Positions 26,110 through 35,337 are shown, counted from the first letter of the stretch. The stretch: 55,356 nucleotides of DNA from an uncultured SAR116 cluster alpha proteobacterium (GCA_902533695.1 CACAMV010000006.1:1-55356), one strand, 5' to 3'. The notes: generated by a model from the letters alone, not told the origin. A program made the numbers and translations.

Positions 26110-27321
26110 ATGATTGAAAATAATGGAGCTCTTTCAGATCTTAGAATAGTAGCTTGCTCGACAGCGCAAGCGGGCACAGTACCCTACATGCTCATGGCAG
26201 ATCTTGGTGCAGAGGTAATAAAAATTGAGACTCCTGGAAAAGGTGATATGAATAGAAAGTCTGGTTATCTAATGGGTTCAACAGGATCTTTTTTTGAAAC
26301 TAATAACAGAGGAGTAAAAAGTCTTACGCTAAACCTAAAGTCAGATAAAGGTCAAAAAATACTTCATGAGTTAGTAAAGGATGCTGACATTTTTGGACAA
26401 AACTTTAGACCTGGAGTTGCTGAAAAACTAAATTTTGATTATGAAACCTTAAGTAAAATAAACCCAAAAATAGTTTATGCTTCTGTTTCAGCATATGGAC
26501 CTGATGCTCCTGATGGTAATTTACCAGGAACTGATGCTGTCGGACAGGCTTTAAGTGGTATTGCTGAGGCATATTCAATACCCGGGATCAATTTAAGAAC
26601 AGGTGTAGCCTCAGTCGCTGATGAAAGTTGTGCTATTTTAACATTTGGAGGAATTTTAGCAGCTTACATTAATGCTCAAAAAACAGGTAAAGGACAAAAA
26701 TTAGAAACATCTCTTGTCGGAAGCGCCTTCAGACTTCTGGGCTGGACTATGACAACATCAATGTGGAGCAACAAACCCCCTATAACTGGAGCAAGGATAA
26801 ATGGAACTAGAGAAAAGCCTGGAATAGCAGCCTGCTTTAACGATATAGATGACAAACCATTTGCCCTTCAATTGAGCCCAGAAAATTGGTCAGTAGCAAT
26901 GAAAGCACTTAATTTTTATGATATTCTTGAAAAAGAAAATTTAATAGACCTTGGGCTTGCTTTTGAAGCTGAACAGAAAAAAATAGATATTTTAAACAAA
27001 CTTGCTGATTTATTTTCAAAACAGAAAAGAGATCATTGGATATCTATTTTGAGGAATGCTGACATGATTTCTACACATGTAAATACTATGCTGGAGGCCT
27101 CTAATGATCCAAATATTAAAGAAAATAATTATGTAACTGAAGTTTGGTACCCAGAATTAAACAAAAACATGAAAGTTCACGGCACACCTTGGAAGTTTTC
27201 AAAAACACCAGCAAAGATTAAAATTGCTCCTAAACTAGGCGAACACAATTCTGAAATACTTTCAAATTTAGGTTACAGTGATGAAGAAATAAAAAGTTTA
27301 AAAGAGGATAAAATTATTTAA
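26110..27321 (+). CDS. CaiB/BaiF (class III) CoA-transferase, second copy
   Basis: This 403-residue family III CoA-transferase has the N-terminal LRIVACSTAQAGTVPYMLMADLGAEVIKIE, TDAVGQALSGIAEAY, and the catalytic Asp in ASVADES (Asp171). It differs strongly from the copy at 15675, so it probably handles another acid. Pairing with the atypical crotonase suggests one pathway: CoA activation of an acid followed by a crotonase step. The 3' end overlaps the convergent gamma-carbonic anhydrase gene by 8 bases. Neither donor nor acceptor can be named. Confidence 0.87.
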   Translation: MIENNGALSDLRIVACSTAQAGTVPYMLMADLGAEVIKIETPGKGDMNRKSGYLMGSTGSFFETNNRGVKSLTLNLKSDKGQKILHELVKDADIFGQNFRPGVAEKLNFDYETLSKINPKIVYASVSAYGPDAPDGNLPGTDAVGQALSGIAEAYSIPGINLRTGVASVADESCAILTFGGILAAYINAQKTGKGQKLETSLVGSAFRLLGWTMTTSMWSNKPPITGARINGTREKPGIAACFNDIDDKPFALQLSPENWSVAMKALNFYDILEKENLIDLGLAFEAEQKKIDILNKLADLFSKQKRDHWISILRNADMISTHVNTMLEASNDPNIKENNYVTEVWYPELNKNMKVHGTPWKFSKTPAKIKIAPKLGEHNSEILSNLGYSDEEIKSLKEDKII

Positions 27322-27844
27322 TCTTAGACATTTCTTTAACAAATTTCTTAAAATTTGTAACATAGTGCTTAGATGAATTTGTCATATTGTCTATCATTTC
27401 TTGGCTAAGCTCTCTAACAGCCTTAGCTGGGGAACCAACAATTAAAGACCCATCAGGAAATTCTTTATTTTCAGTGACCAAAGAACCTGCTCCAACCAAG
27501 CAATTATTTCCAATTTTAGCATTGTTTAATATAGTTGATCCCATTCCAATCAGAGAGTTATTCCCAATAGTACAACCATGAATTATTGCATTGTGACCAA
27601 TCGTACAATTTTTCCCTATGGTAACAGGACAACCTGGGTCTACATGTATAATCGTATTTTCTTGAATATTCGATTCGTTTCCAATTTTAATTAAATCATT
27701 ATCTCCACGTAAAACGGAGCCAAACCAAACCCCAACATCTCTTCCCAAGATAACATTACCAATAACATGAGCATCAGGGGCCACCCAATATAAACCTTCA
27801 TCCGGTAATTGAGGTTTTTTTTCACCTAAACTATAAACTGGCAT
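27314..27844 (-). CDS. Gamma-class carbonic anhydrase family protein
   Basis: This 176-residue left-handed beta-helix protein has repeated hexapeptides (IGKNCTIGHNAIIHGCTIGNNSLIG). The three zinc-ligand histidines of gamma-carbonic anhydrases are at His67 (IIHVDPG), His84 and His89. WFGSVLRGDNDLIKIG is the conserved N-terminal block of the YrdA/PaaY/CaiE-like group. It may hydrate CO2, or act as a thioesterase-type accessory (PaaY-like) near CoA pathways. It is a single gene convergent with the CaiB/BaiF gene and divergent from the next operon. Confidence 0.85.
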   Translation of the reverse strand: MPVYSLGEKKPQLPDEGLYWVAPDAHVIGNVILGRDVGVWFGSVLRGDNDLIKIGNESNIQENTIIHVDPGCPVTIGKNCTIGHNAIIHGCTIGNNSLIGMGSTILNNAKIGNNCLVGAGSLVTENKEFPDGSLIVGSPAKAVRELSQEMIDNMTNSSKHYVTNFKKFVKEMSKIK

Positions 27845-27920
27845 TTATTCTCCTTGATCAAATTAATACTAATGTTATTAAATTAAAAATGAAGATTAAT
27901 TTTTTATAAGGATCTCTTTT

Positions 27921-29012
27921 TTGTCAATCAATAATAACAAAATTAAAAATATTTCTTGTTACTATCTAAATTTAGATCTGATAAAGCCCTACAAATTATC
28001 ATATAAAACATTTTATAATTTTAAACCGTTTTTAATAAACATAATAGATAATGAAGGAAGAGAAGGGTGGGGTGAGCAACACATTTCCCCAGGTTCAAGC
28101 TTTGAAAGCAGAGAACTTGGGTGGAATTTTATCCATAATCTAGCTGAGAAAGTTCTTAATAAGAACATAGATACTGCAAAAAGAATAGTTTTACAAAATG
28201 CCAACAAAAGTCCAGTTGCCTCAACTTGTGTCTATACAGCTATTGAAATGTTAGAAGAAAATAAAATTTTAAAACAAAAGAAGACTATAAAATCTGAAAT
28301 ATTAACCTCATTCAATTCTGATGATGAAGAAGAAATTAAAGAAGAATTAGATCAATTGGAAGAGCTTGGATTTAAAACCTTTAAAATAAAAGTTGGTAAA
28401 AACCTTAACGATGACATAAAGAGAGTTCAAACAATTCAAAAACATTTGCATGATAGAGGACAAATTAGGATTGATGCTAACAGAGGCTATACTGAAAAAG
28501 AGGGATGTTATTTTGTCAAATCATTAGATCCCTTTGGCATTGAATTGTTTGAACAACCCTGTGCTTCAAAAAATTGGGAAGCAAATGCTAATGTGGCTAA
28601 AATCTCAAAAATACCTATCATGCTTGATGAACCAATTTGCAGCTTAAAAGATATCGAAAGAGCTTCAAAAATTAAGGGGATAAAATATTGTAAATTAAAA
28701 CTAAAACGATTTTATTCTCTTGAATTGCTAAAAGAAGCAATTGTGTTTGCACATAAAAAAGGAATTCAAATAGTATTGGGTGACGGACTAGGGGGTATAA
28801 TAAACTGCTGGATGGAAGCAATGGTTGCCAACAACCTTATTTTTAAAGCTGGTGAGTACAACGGCTTGATGAAAATAAAAAAAGAATTTAATTATATAAA
28901 AAATCCACTTAAATTTGAGAAAGGACAGCTAATTATTGAAAAAAACTGGCACCCCATTATTAATACAGAAAAATTATTTGCCTTGACCGACTATCAGTTT
29001 GAATTAGGATAA
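27921..29012 (+). CDS. Enolase superfamily enzyme, muconate-lactonising (MLE) subgroup-like
   Basis: This 363-residue protein starts at TTG with AAGGA 8 bases upstream; no early in-frame ATG exists. The barrel has the MLE-subgroup catalytic pattern: KxK at 155-157 (FKIKVG), metal ligands Asp185 (RIDANRG), Glu211 (LFEQP) and the acidic pair in MLDEP near 236-237, then a lysine pair in CKLKLKR near 258-260. Such enzymes racemise, cycloisomerise or dehydrate carboxylates (dipeptide epimerase, OSB synthase, muconate cycloisomerase). A 20-residue cap loop is rather acidic (SDDEEEIKEELDQLEE). It is the first gene of a six-gene operon with a TauD-type dioxygenase and a TTT transporter. Confidence 0.82.
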   Translation: MSINNNKIKNISCYYLNLDLIKPYKLSYKTFYNFKPFLINIIDNEGREGWGEQHISPGSSFESRELGWNFIHNLAEKVLNKNIDTAKRIVLQNANKSPVASTCVYTAIEMLEENKILKQKKTIKSEILTSFNSDDEEEIKEELDQLEELGFKTFKIKVGKNLNDDIKRVQTIQKHLHDRGQIRIDANRGYTEKEGCYFVKSLDPFGIELFEQPCASKNWEANANVAKISKIPIMLDEPICSLKDIERASKIKGIKYCKLKLKRFYSLELLKEAIVFAHKKGIQIVLGDGLGGIINCWMEAMVANNLIFKAGEYNGLMKIKKEFNYIKNPLKFEKGQLIIEKNWHPIINTEKLFALTDYQFELG

Positions 29013-29030
29013 TCCAAAAAAGGAATAATT

Positions 29031-29882
29031 GTGAAATTCAAAAATAGTAAGAGTTCACTAGGTGGCAAAATTTTAAATTTAGACCTAAATAAAAAAATTA
29101 ATTCTAAAGAAATTTATGCAATTAAAAATTTTGTTAATCAAAGATTAGTTGTTCTTATAAGAAATCAAGTTATTGATGACTATAAATTAAAAGAATTTAG
29201 TAGATTATTTGGTGATTTAGATCCCCCTGCTGCAAACCCTTATGGAGTAAACTTTCTTCCTGAGCACCCCGAAATTAACGTTATTTCTAATGTAAAAAAT
29301 GATGATGGCATTCCGATTGGGAACTTAGGTGATGGTGAAGCTACATGGCATGCTGATATGACTTATTTGGAAACCCCACCAAAATATGGCATTTTGTATG
29401 CATTAGAAGTCCCTAAAAATCAAGGTAATACTCATTTTGCTGATATGCATGCAGCTTATAAAAATTTACCAAATAATTTAAAGAATAAAATTGATGGAAA
29501 GTTTTTGATACATGATTCATCACATAATAGTGCTGGGATGTTAAGAAAAGGTTATGAAGAATTTTCAGATCCAAGAAAAACTCCTGGAGCCAGACACCCT
29601 ATAGTTTTAACTCACCCAGAAAATAATAAAAAAAGATTATTCTTAGGCAGACGACCTTATGCCTATGTATTAGGAATGAAAATCGAAGACAGTGAAAAAC
29701 TATTAGATGAAATATGGAAACACGCTACTCAAAATCAATTCACATGGACCCAAAAATGGGAAAAAGGTGACTTATTAATTTGGAAAAACTTATATTTACT
29801 TCACAAAAGAGATGCCTTCGATCCCCAAACCAGAAGAATAATGCACCGTACGCAAATAAAAGGTGATAATAAGTTAGTTTAA
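29031..29882 (+). CDS. TauD/TfdA family Fe(II)/2-oxoglutarate dioxygenase
   Basis: This 283-residue protein starts at GTG with AAGGA upstream, 18 bases after the enolase-superfamily gene. It has the iron facial triad: His107 and Asp109 in ATWHADMTY and the distal His272 in RRIMHRTQIKG, with a following Arg consistent with 2-oxoglutarate binding. Family members hydroxylate a carbon next to a heteroatom or in an acid chain (taurine, 2,4-D, carnitine precursors), with CO2 and succinate as by-products. The neighbouring TctCBA importer suggests a carboxylate substrate. Confidence 0.88.
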   Translation: MKFKNSKSSLGGKILNLDLNKKINSKEIYAIKNFVNQRLVVLIRNQVIDDYKLKEFSRLFGDLDPPAANPYGVNFLPEHPEINVISNVKNDDGIPIGNLGDGEATWHADMTYLETPPKYGILYALEVPKNQGNTHFADMHAAYKNLPNNLKNKIDGKFLIHDSSHNSAGMLRKGYEEFSDPRKTPGARHPIVLTHPENNKKRLFLGRRPYAYVLGMKIEDSEKLLDEIWKHATQNQFTWTQKWEKGDLLIWKNLYLLHKRDAFDPQTRRIMHRTQIKGDNKLV

Positions 29883-29916
29883 AAACAAATTAATCTTTTT
29901 CTCCTCAAAGTATTTG

Positions 29917-29945
29917 TTGATTCATATAAAAAATGTGAGCATAAT
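29917..29945 (+). promoter_or_regulatory. Candidate sigma-70 promoter upstream of tctC
   Basis: TTGATT (29917-29922), a 17-base spacer and CATAAT (29940-29945) match the housekeeping promoter layout. The predicted start point is near 29952, about 20 bases before the GTG of tctC. It would give the transporter genes extra expression independent of the two upstream enzyme genes. In AT-rich DNA such matches are common. Confidence 0.35.
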
Positions 29946-29972
29946 TTCCAGAATTAAAAAATGGAGGAAATA

Positions 29973-30956
29973 GTGAGTGTTATTTTTAAAAACTTAAAAA
30001 GAAAACTTATTGTTACTTTAGGTGGCATGATGAGTTTTCTTTTTTTATTTGGAGTTTCAGCAAATGCAGACAAATATCCCAGTAAGCCAATCGATCTAGT
30101 TATTCATGCTAAATATGGTGGTGGAACTGATACTACTGCAAGAATGGTCTCGATTAGAGCTAGAAGAATATTAAAAACTGATATCAGAATAATGTCTAAA
30201 AGAGGTGGTTCAGGAGCAAAAGCACAAAATTATGTTCTTACAAAACCAGCAGATGGTTATACTGTTATGGCTCTTACACAATCCCACCTATATACCATGG
30301 CTAGAGGAAAGTCTAACATGAAAATAGATGATATTGTCGGAATAGCTCGTGCTATGGATGACCCAACTTTTATTACTGTTTCAGGAAAAAGTAAATACAA
30401 AACTCTTAAAGATTTAATTAGTGCTTCAAAAAAGGGTCCTCTAAATTGGGGAGTGGCTCAAATTGGAGGAACTGAACATATTGGTCTAGCGCAATTTGCA
30501 AAAGAAGCTGGAATTAAGTTCAAAGTTGTTCCATTTGGATCTGGAGCTCAAATGGTTCAAGCACTTATGGCTGGAAAAATTGATGCAACTTTACCTAATG
30601 TGAGTGAAGCAACAAATCAAGTTGCTGACGGAACTTTTAGAGCCTTGGTAGTTTTGGCTGAAAAAAGACTAAAAGATTATCCCAATGTTCCATCTTCTTT
30701 TGAATTAGGAATAAAAGCTAAGTGTTCAACTACCAGAGGATATGCTGTATTAGCATCAACACCAAAAGAGATAATTGATAAAGTCTCTGAAGGCTTTGTA
30801 AAAGCCATGAAACATAAAGTCTTTGCAAATTACTTAAAAAGTGCCGGACTGACTGTAGAAGCCAGTGTTGCAGGAACAGCTGTTTGGGACAAGCATTTAA
30901 AAGAAGAGTTCAAAGTTGCTCAAAGTGCTTTGAAAGATTTGGGGCTAATTAAATAA
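29973..30956 (+). CDS. tctC: Tripartite tricarboxylate transporter substrate-binding protein (TctC/Bug family)
   Basis: The ORF track starts at 29961, but GGAGG (29963-29967) lies 5 bases before the GTG at 29973. That makes the GTG the likely start and the earlier ATG part of the ribosome-binding site; 327 residues result. A signal peptide (KRK, hydrophobic core, SANA) precedes DKYPSKPIDLVIHAKYGGGTDTTAR, the Bug-family N terminus. LPNVSEATNQVADGTFRALVV and FELGIKAKCSTTRGYAVLA are further family features. It binds a carboxylate in the periplasm for TctAB. Confidence 0.9.
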   Translation: MSVIFKNLKRKLIVTLGGMMSFLFLFGVSANADKYPSKPIDLVIHAKYGGGTDTTARMVSIRARRILKTDIRIMSKRGGSGAKAQNYVLTKPADGYTVMALTQSHLYTMARGKSNMKIDDIVGIARAMDDPTFITVSGKSKYKTLKDLISASKKGPLNWGVAQIGGTEHIGLAQFAKEAGIKFKVVPFGSGAQMVQALMAGKIDATLPNVSEATNQVADGTFRALVVLAEKRLKDYPNVPSSFELGIKAKCSTTRGYAVLASTPKEIIDKVSEGFVKAMKHKVFANYLKSAGLTVEASVAGTAVWDKHLKEEFKVAQSALKDLGLIK

Positions 30957-30967
30957 TTAAAATAAAG

Positions 30968-31471
30968 ATGAAAGTAAGTAAGTTTAAATCTTTATTTAAT
31001 AAAACTGATACTATTATAGCAATTTTTATATTTGCTATAATAGTATTGTTATGGAATGAAACTGATAATTTTGAAGAAGTATCAGACCTTTTCGCACAAA
31101 ATATTCAAGCTGAAACTTTTCCAAAAATTTTATTGATCACTATAGGTTTAATGACATTGATGATTCCTTTTGAACATCTTTTTTTAAAGAATTCTGGCAA
31201 GGACATTGACTCTGGAAGAAAAAAGAAAGTTAGTTTTGTTACTTATGCTACCATGATCATTTTACTCATAGTTATAGCATCATCAGAGTTTTTGGGAGCT
31301 TACATTACTATTGCGGTAACATGTATTATAATACCCTTTTTTTGGGGAGAAAGAAACTTAAAAATTCTTTTGCCTTATATTATTTTATTTCCAATGGCAA
31401 TAATTTTTATTTTCAATTTTATTTTAGGGGTTTATTTTGAGCCTGGGCTTTTAGAATATTTTTATAAATAG
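30968..31471 (+). CDS. tctB: Tripartite tricarboxylate transporter small permease (TctB)
   Basis: This 167-residue protein has four hydrophobic segments with a charged loop (LFLKNSGKDIDSGRKKK) after the second. The length, topology and position between tctC and tctA fit TctB, a family with little sequence conservation. It follows tctC by 11 bases and precedes tctA by 8. It is the small membrane subunit of the secondary carboxylate importer. Confidence 0.83.
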   Translation: MKVSKFKSLFNKTDTIIAIFIFAIIVLLWNETDNFEEVSDLFAQNIQAETFPKILLITIGLMTLMIPFEHLFLKNSGKDIDSGRKKKVSFVTYATMIILLIVIASSEFLGAYITIAVTCIIIPFFWGERNLKILLPYIILFPMAIIFIFNFILGVYFEPGLLEYFYK

Positions 31472-31479
31472 GTAATAAT

Positions 31480-32952
31480 GTGGAAGACGTAATAACGGGA
31501 TTATCACTAATTTTACAAATTGAGAACATCCTTCTTATTTTGGGTGGAGTGTTAATAGGCGTTTTAGTAGGAGCTTTGCCTGGATTAAGTTCACCTATGG
31601 CAATCGCTTTATTGATACCTTTTACAATTACACTAAACCCCGTTGCAGCAATTGCAATGATGGCAGCTTTATATTGCGCTGGAACATTTGGTGGTTCAAT
31701 TACTGCTATTTTGATTAATGCACCTGGTGCACCACCTGCTGTAGCAACAGCACTAGATGGATACCCGATGGCAAAGAATGGAGAGCCAGGAAGGGCACTT
31801 GGTTTAGCAGCGGTTTCAAGTGTATTAGGAGGAATATTTAGTTTAATTGTGTTTATTTTTGCAGCACCTATGTTAGCAAAAGTAGCTTTAGAATTTGGGC
31901 CTCAAGAATATTTCGGATTAGCAATATTTGCTTTATCTATGCTCGCAACGATGAGTGGTAAATCTTCATTAAGAAATTTAATTTCTGGTTGTGTAGGAGT
32001 TTTAATTGGAACAATTGGGATACATTTAACAACTGGCGTGGAGAGGTTTACTTTTGATATCCCTGACTTAGAAGAAGGTATAAGTTTTGTTCCCGTTTTA
32101 ATTGGTTTATTTGCAGTAAGTGAACTTTTTAAACAATCTGAAACATTGAACGCCGCAGTAGATAGAATTCATGCTAAAGCTTTAAGATTACCAACAATTT
32201 TCGAACTAAAAAAATTAAAGTATACAATATTGCGTTCATCTGGACTTGGTACTTTTATTGGGATATTACCAGCAGAGGGTTCAACTGTTGCAGCTATAAT
32301 GGGTTATAATGAAGCTAGAAGATGGTCAAAAAATAAAGAACAATTTGGTAAAGGATCACCAGAGGGCATAGCTGGACCAGAGGCTGCTAATAATGCAGCT
32401 GCTGGCGGAGCAATGGTACCAACTCTTGCGTTAGGAATTCCTGGAAGCGGCTCTACAGCGCTAATTTTAGCAGCTTTAATAATGCATGGATTTCGACCAG
32501 GACCTTATCTTATAAATGAAACCCCAGAGTTTGTTTATGCAATTTTTGGTGCTATGTTAATTGCAAATTTTGGTTTTTTATTTATTGGCTTAGTTGGGGC
32601 AAAATTCTTTTCTCTTGTAGCTTTTATTCCTAAAAAACTTTTATGGCCAGCCGTATTCATTTTTGCGATGATTGGTTCTTATTCATTTAGTTCCTCAATG
32701 TTTGATGTTTGGATAATGCTAGGTTTTGGTGTTGTTGGATATTTTATGAACAGACATGGTTTTTCGGCAGCCCCTCTAGTAATGGGTTTAATTTTAGGTA
32801 AATTAGTTGAAGAAAGTTTTTCACAATCCATGATCATTCACGATAACAATTTTTTTGCTTTACTTGAAAAACCCATTGTCGTTGTTTTTTTTATTTTGAC
32901 ATTTTTAAGTTTAAGCACACCTTTTTGGTCTAAAATATTCAAAAAAAATTAA
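31480..32952 (+). CDS. tctA: Tripartite tricarboxylate transporter large permease (TctA)
   Basis: This 490-residue protein has about 11-12 membrane segments. It contains the TctA signatures GVLVGALPGLSSPMAIALLIPFT near residue 25, GSITAILINAPGAPPAVATALDGYPMAKNG near 72, and the second-half repeat GILPAEGSTVAA with GPEAANNAAAGGAMVPTLALGIPGS. It starts at GTG (31480); the overlapping ATG two bases earlier is out of frame. It ends exactly one base before the MmgE/PrpD ATG. With TctB and TctC it makes a full TTT importer. Confidence 0.94.
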   Translation: MEDVITGLSLILQIENILLILGGVLIGVLVGALPGLSSPMAIALLIPFTITLNPVAAIAMMAALYCAGTFGGSITAILINAPGAPPAVATALDGYPMAKNGEPGRALGLAAVSSVLGGIFSLIVFIFAAPMLAKVALEFGPQEYFGLAIFALSMLATMSGKSSLRNLISGCVGVLIGTIGIHLTTGVERFTFDIPDLEEGISFVPVLIGLFAVSELFKQSETLNAAVDRIHAKALRLPTIFELKKLKYTILRSSGLGTFIGILPAEGSTVAAIMGYNEARRWSKNKEQFGKGSPEGIAGPEAANNAAAGGAMVPTLALGIPGSGSTALILAALIMHGFRPGPYLINETPEFVYAIFGAMLIANFGFLFIGLVGAKFFSLVAFIPKKLLWPAVFIFAMIGSYSFSSSMFDVWIMLGFGVVGYFMNRHGFSAAPLVMGLILGKLVEESFSQSMIIHDNNFFALLEKPIVVVFFILTFLSLSTPFWSKIFKKN

Positions 32953-34323
32953 ATGCTAAAAAACCAATTAAATTCTGAATCCATTTCAGAGAGCTTTGTG
33001 AACTGGTCTTCAAAAATAAAAGCTAATAATATTCCTGAAGATTTAAAAAAAAAATTAAAGTTAATTTTACTTGATTCATTCGGATTAATGATAGCTTCTA
33101 GAAATCAAAAATATATCAAATCTTTAATGTGTTCTTTTACAGAAACTGGAAATTCTATTGCTGTTGGTCATAAACTAACTTTAAGTCCTTTTGATGCAAT
33201 CATAGTTAATGGTACAGCCATTCATGGAGAAGATTTTGATGACACATTTGAAGGAACACCGGTACATATAGGTTCAGTCATGATACCTTCTATTCTTGCT
33301 TCCGCTCAACATTTTAATTTAAAATATAATGAAATAATTTCTGGTTTAGCAGTTGGTGCAGAACTTATATGCAGATTAGCCTTGGTTTCCCCAACGTCTA
33401 TTCATCGGCAAGGCTTTCACCCTACAGCCATACTTGGTGCTTTTGGAGCCAGTGTTGGAATTTCAAAAGCAATTGGCAATAATAAAAACCAAACCGTTTC
33501 AGCTTTAGGAATAGTTGGTAGCATGGCTTCAGGGATAATTGAGTACTTAGCCGAAGGAACTTGGACAAAGAGATTGCACCCAGGATGGGCGGCAGCATGC
33601 GGTTGGAAATCATCATTTTTGGGCAAAAATAAATTTATCGGACCAAGAACTATTTTTGATGGAAAACATGGAATATTTAAAGCCTTTGCTAGCAAGCAAA
33701 TTAAACCTGATTTTTCAATTATTAACAATCAATTAGGCTTAAAATGGTACTCAAGCGATTTAGCATTAAAACCATATGCCTGTGGTACAATGACCCAACC
33801 ATTTATTGATTGTGCAATTAAAGCAAAAAATAAAATAAACATAGAAAAAATTTCTGAAATCATATGTAAGGTTGGAGAAGGAACAGTTCACCGACTATGG
33901 GAGCCTCTTAATGAAAAACAAAACCCTACAACAGAATATAGTGCAAAATTCTCAGTTCCGTATTGTATAGCTATTGGACTCATGTATGGTAAGGCTGGGT
34001 TGGAAGAGTTTTCGAAAACGAAAATTAAAGATACAAAATTGTTGAAAATAGCTTCTAAAGTAAAATATGAAATTGATCCATATAACGAATATCCAGATAA
34101 TTACACTGGAACAATTATTATAAAAACTAATGACGGGAAGAAAATTACCGAACATCAAGCTGGTTTAAGAGGTGGGAAAAAAAATCCTTTGTCCGAGGAT
34201 GAAATTGTTAAAAAATTTTTTGAAAATTTAAGATTTGGGAATATTACAAATAAACAAAAGGATAAAACAAAATTGTTCGTTGACACTTTTTTTGAAAAAC
34301 CAAATTTTAAATTACTTGGTTAA
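32953..34323 (+). CDS. MmgE/PrpD family protein (copy C)
   Basis: This 456-residue protein has the family core GFHPTAILGAFGA near 155 and WTKRLHPGWAAACG, but its first motif is changed: NGTAIHGEDFDDTFEG in place of the usual HxLDFDDTH. The ATG follows the tctA stop with no gap, so it is surely in the TTT operon and probably acts on the imported acid. Within the family, enzymes dehydrate or decarboxylate tri- and dicarboxylates. The altered motif may mark a different substrate from copies A and B. The 3' end overlaps the convergent DUF457 gene by 12 bases. Confidence 0.85.
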   Translation: MLKNQLNSESISESFVNWSSKIKANNIPEDLKKKLKLILLDSFGLMIASRNQKYIKSLMCSFTETGNSIAVGHKLTLSPFDAIIVNGTAIHGEDFDDTFEGTPVHIGSVMIPSILASAQHFNLKYNEIISGLAVGAELICRLALVSPTSIHRQGFHPTAILGAFGASVGISKAIGNNKNQTVSALGIVGSMASGIIEYLAEGTWTKRLHPGWAAACGWKSSFLGKNKFIGPRTIFDGKHGIFKAFASKQIKPDFSIINNQLGLKWYSSDLALKPYACGTMTQPFIDCAIKAKNKINIEKISEIICKVGEGTVHRLWEPLNEKQNPTTEYSAKFSVPYCIAIGLMYGKAGLEEFSKTKIKDTKLLKIASKVKYEIDPYNEYPDNYTGTIIIKTNDGKKITEHQAGLRGGKKNPLSEDEIVKKFFENLRFGNITNKQKDKTKLFVDTFFEKPNFKLLG

Positions 34324-35337
34324 TTCCTTACATTCACTTCCAATTAACATATTACTAAATTTTGTCCATTTGTTTTTCAAATCACTTCTGTTTACAACCC
34401 ATTTAACATGTCCTTGATAACTCGGATCTTTGTTTATTTTTATTCCCCACAAACCATCAACCTGATTTGGGATTAAGGAGTATCTAACATCGGTAATTAT
34501 TTCTTTTTTTGAGTCATATCCCAAATAACCTTGAGAAAACCAATCGAATCTTTTAATATCGTTAAATTGTTTGCTACTAGAATGCAATTTTTCGAAATGC
34601 TTCCCAACTTCTAATTTTGTAATTTTTGTTCCAAAACAAAATTTTGGTTTTCCTATTAAATTTACAGCATCTACAAAATATTCTCCATTATATAAATATA
34701 CTATTTTCCACAAGAATAAATTTCCTATACTTGGTTTAACAGTTAAACTTTCAAAATTATGTTTTCTGAATTTAGCTAATTTAATACCTGATTTTGTGGC
34801 TTCATAATTTTGAAAAAAACCAAAACCAAGATAAATAAAAATCCAAGTAATTGTTATTACGTTATATATTTTATTTTTAAAAATAACTGTAAAAATTATT
34901 AAAATTAAAATAGGAAGCGTAAGAAAAGGATCAATGATAGAAATATTGTTCCAAGCAAACCTTTCGTTTGAAAAGGGCCATAATAATTGTGTCCCATAAC
35001 TCGTACATGTATCCAATAAACCATGAGTTGCATATCCCAAAAATGCAAAAATGTAATTTTCAGAAAAAGATAATTTTTTAAAAAAAAATATACGGCAAAA
35101 TATTGTAACTACTAGAGCGCCAATCGGAATAAAAAATAAAGAGTGTGTAATTTGTCTATGGTACTCTAGATGTAATAAAGGATCATCAGAAGAGCGAATT
35201 AATGTATCTAAATCTGGTGATAATCCAGCAATAATTCCAACTAGAGTTGCCGCAAAGATCTTTTTTCTGGATGATAAAATCAGAGCAAATGCTCCTCCAA
35301 AGGCTCCTTGACTAACTGGATCCACTATTATCTCCAA
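34312..35337 (-). CDS. Metal-dependent hydrolase-like membrane protein (YdjM/DUF457 family)
   Basis: This 341-residue protein begins with VDPVSQGAFGGAFALILS and GLSPDLDTLI followed by HRQITHSLFFIPIGAL, the Asp/His-rich transmembrane signature of the LexA-regulated YdjM/DUF457 family. HGLLDTCTSYGTQLLWPFS near 120 supplies further conserved polar residues. About five membrane segments are followed by a soluble tail from residue 180 that I do not recognise. The biochemical role is poorly known; phospholipase-like activity has been suggested for relatives. It is divergent from the Baeyer-Villiger monooxygenase gene. Confidence 0.78.
   Translation of the reverse strand: MEIIVDPVSQGAFGGAFALILSSRKKIFAATLVGIIAGLSPDLDTLIRSSDDPLLHLEYHRQITHSLFFIPIGALVVTIFCRIFFFKKLSFSENYIFAFLGYATHGLLDTCTSYGTQLLWPFSNERFAWNNISIIDPFLTLPILILIIFTVIFKNKIYNVITITWIFIYLGFGFFQNYEATKSGIKLAKFRKHNFESLTVKPSIGNLFLWKIVYLYNGEYFVDAVNLIGKPKFCFGTKITKLEVGKHFEKLHSSSKQFNDIKRFDWFSQGYLGYDSKKEIITDVRYSLIPNQVDGLWGIKINKDPSYQGHVKWVVNRSDLKNKWTKFSNMLIGSECKELTK

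Noticed and set aside
29961-29972. ATG start of TctC given by the ORF track
   Set aside because: The bases directly after this ATG are the GGAGG ribosome-binding site for the GTG at 29973.
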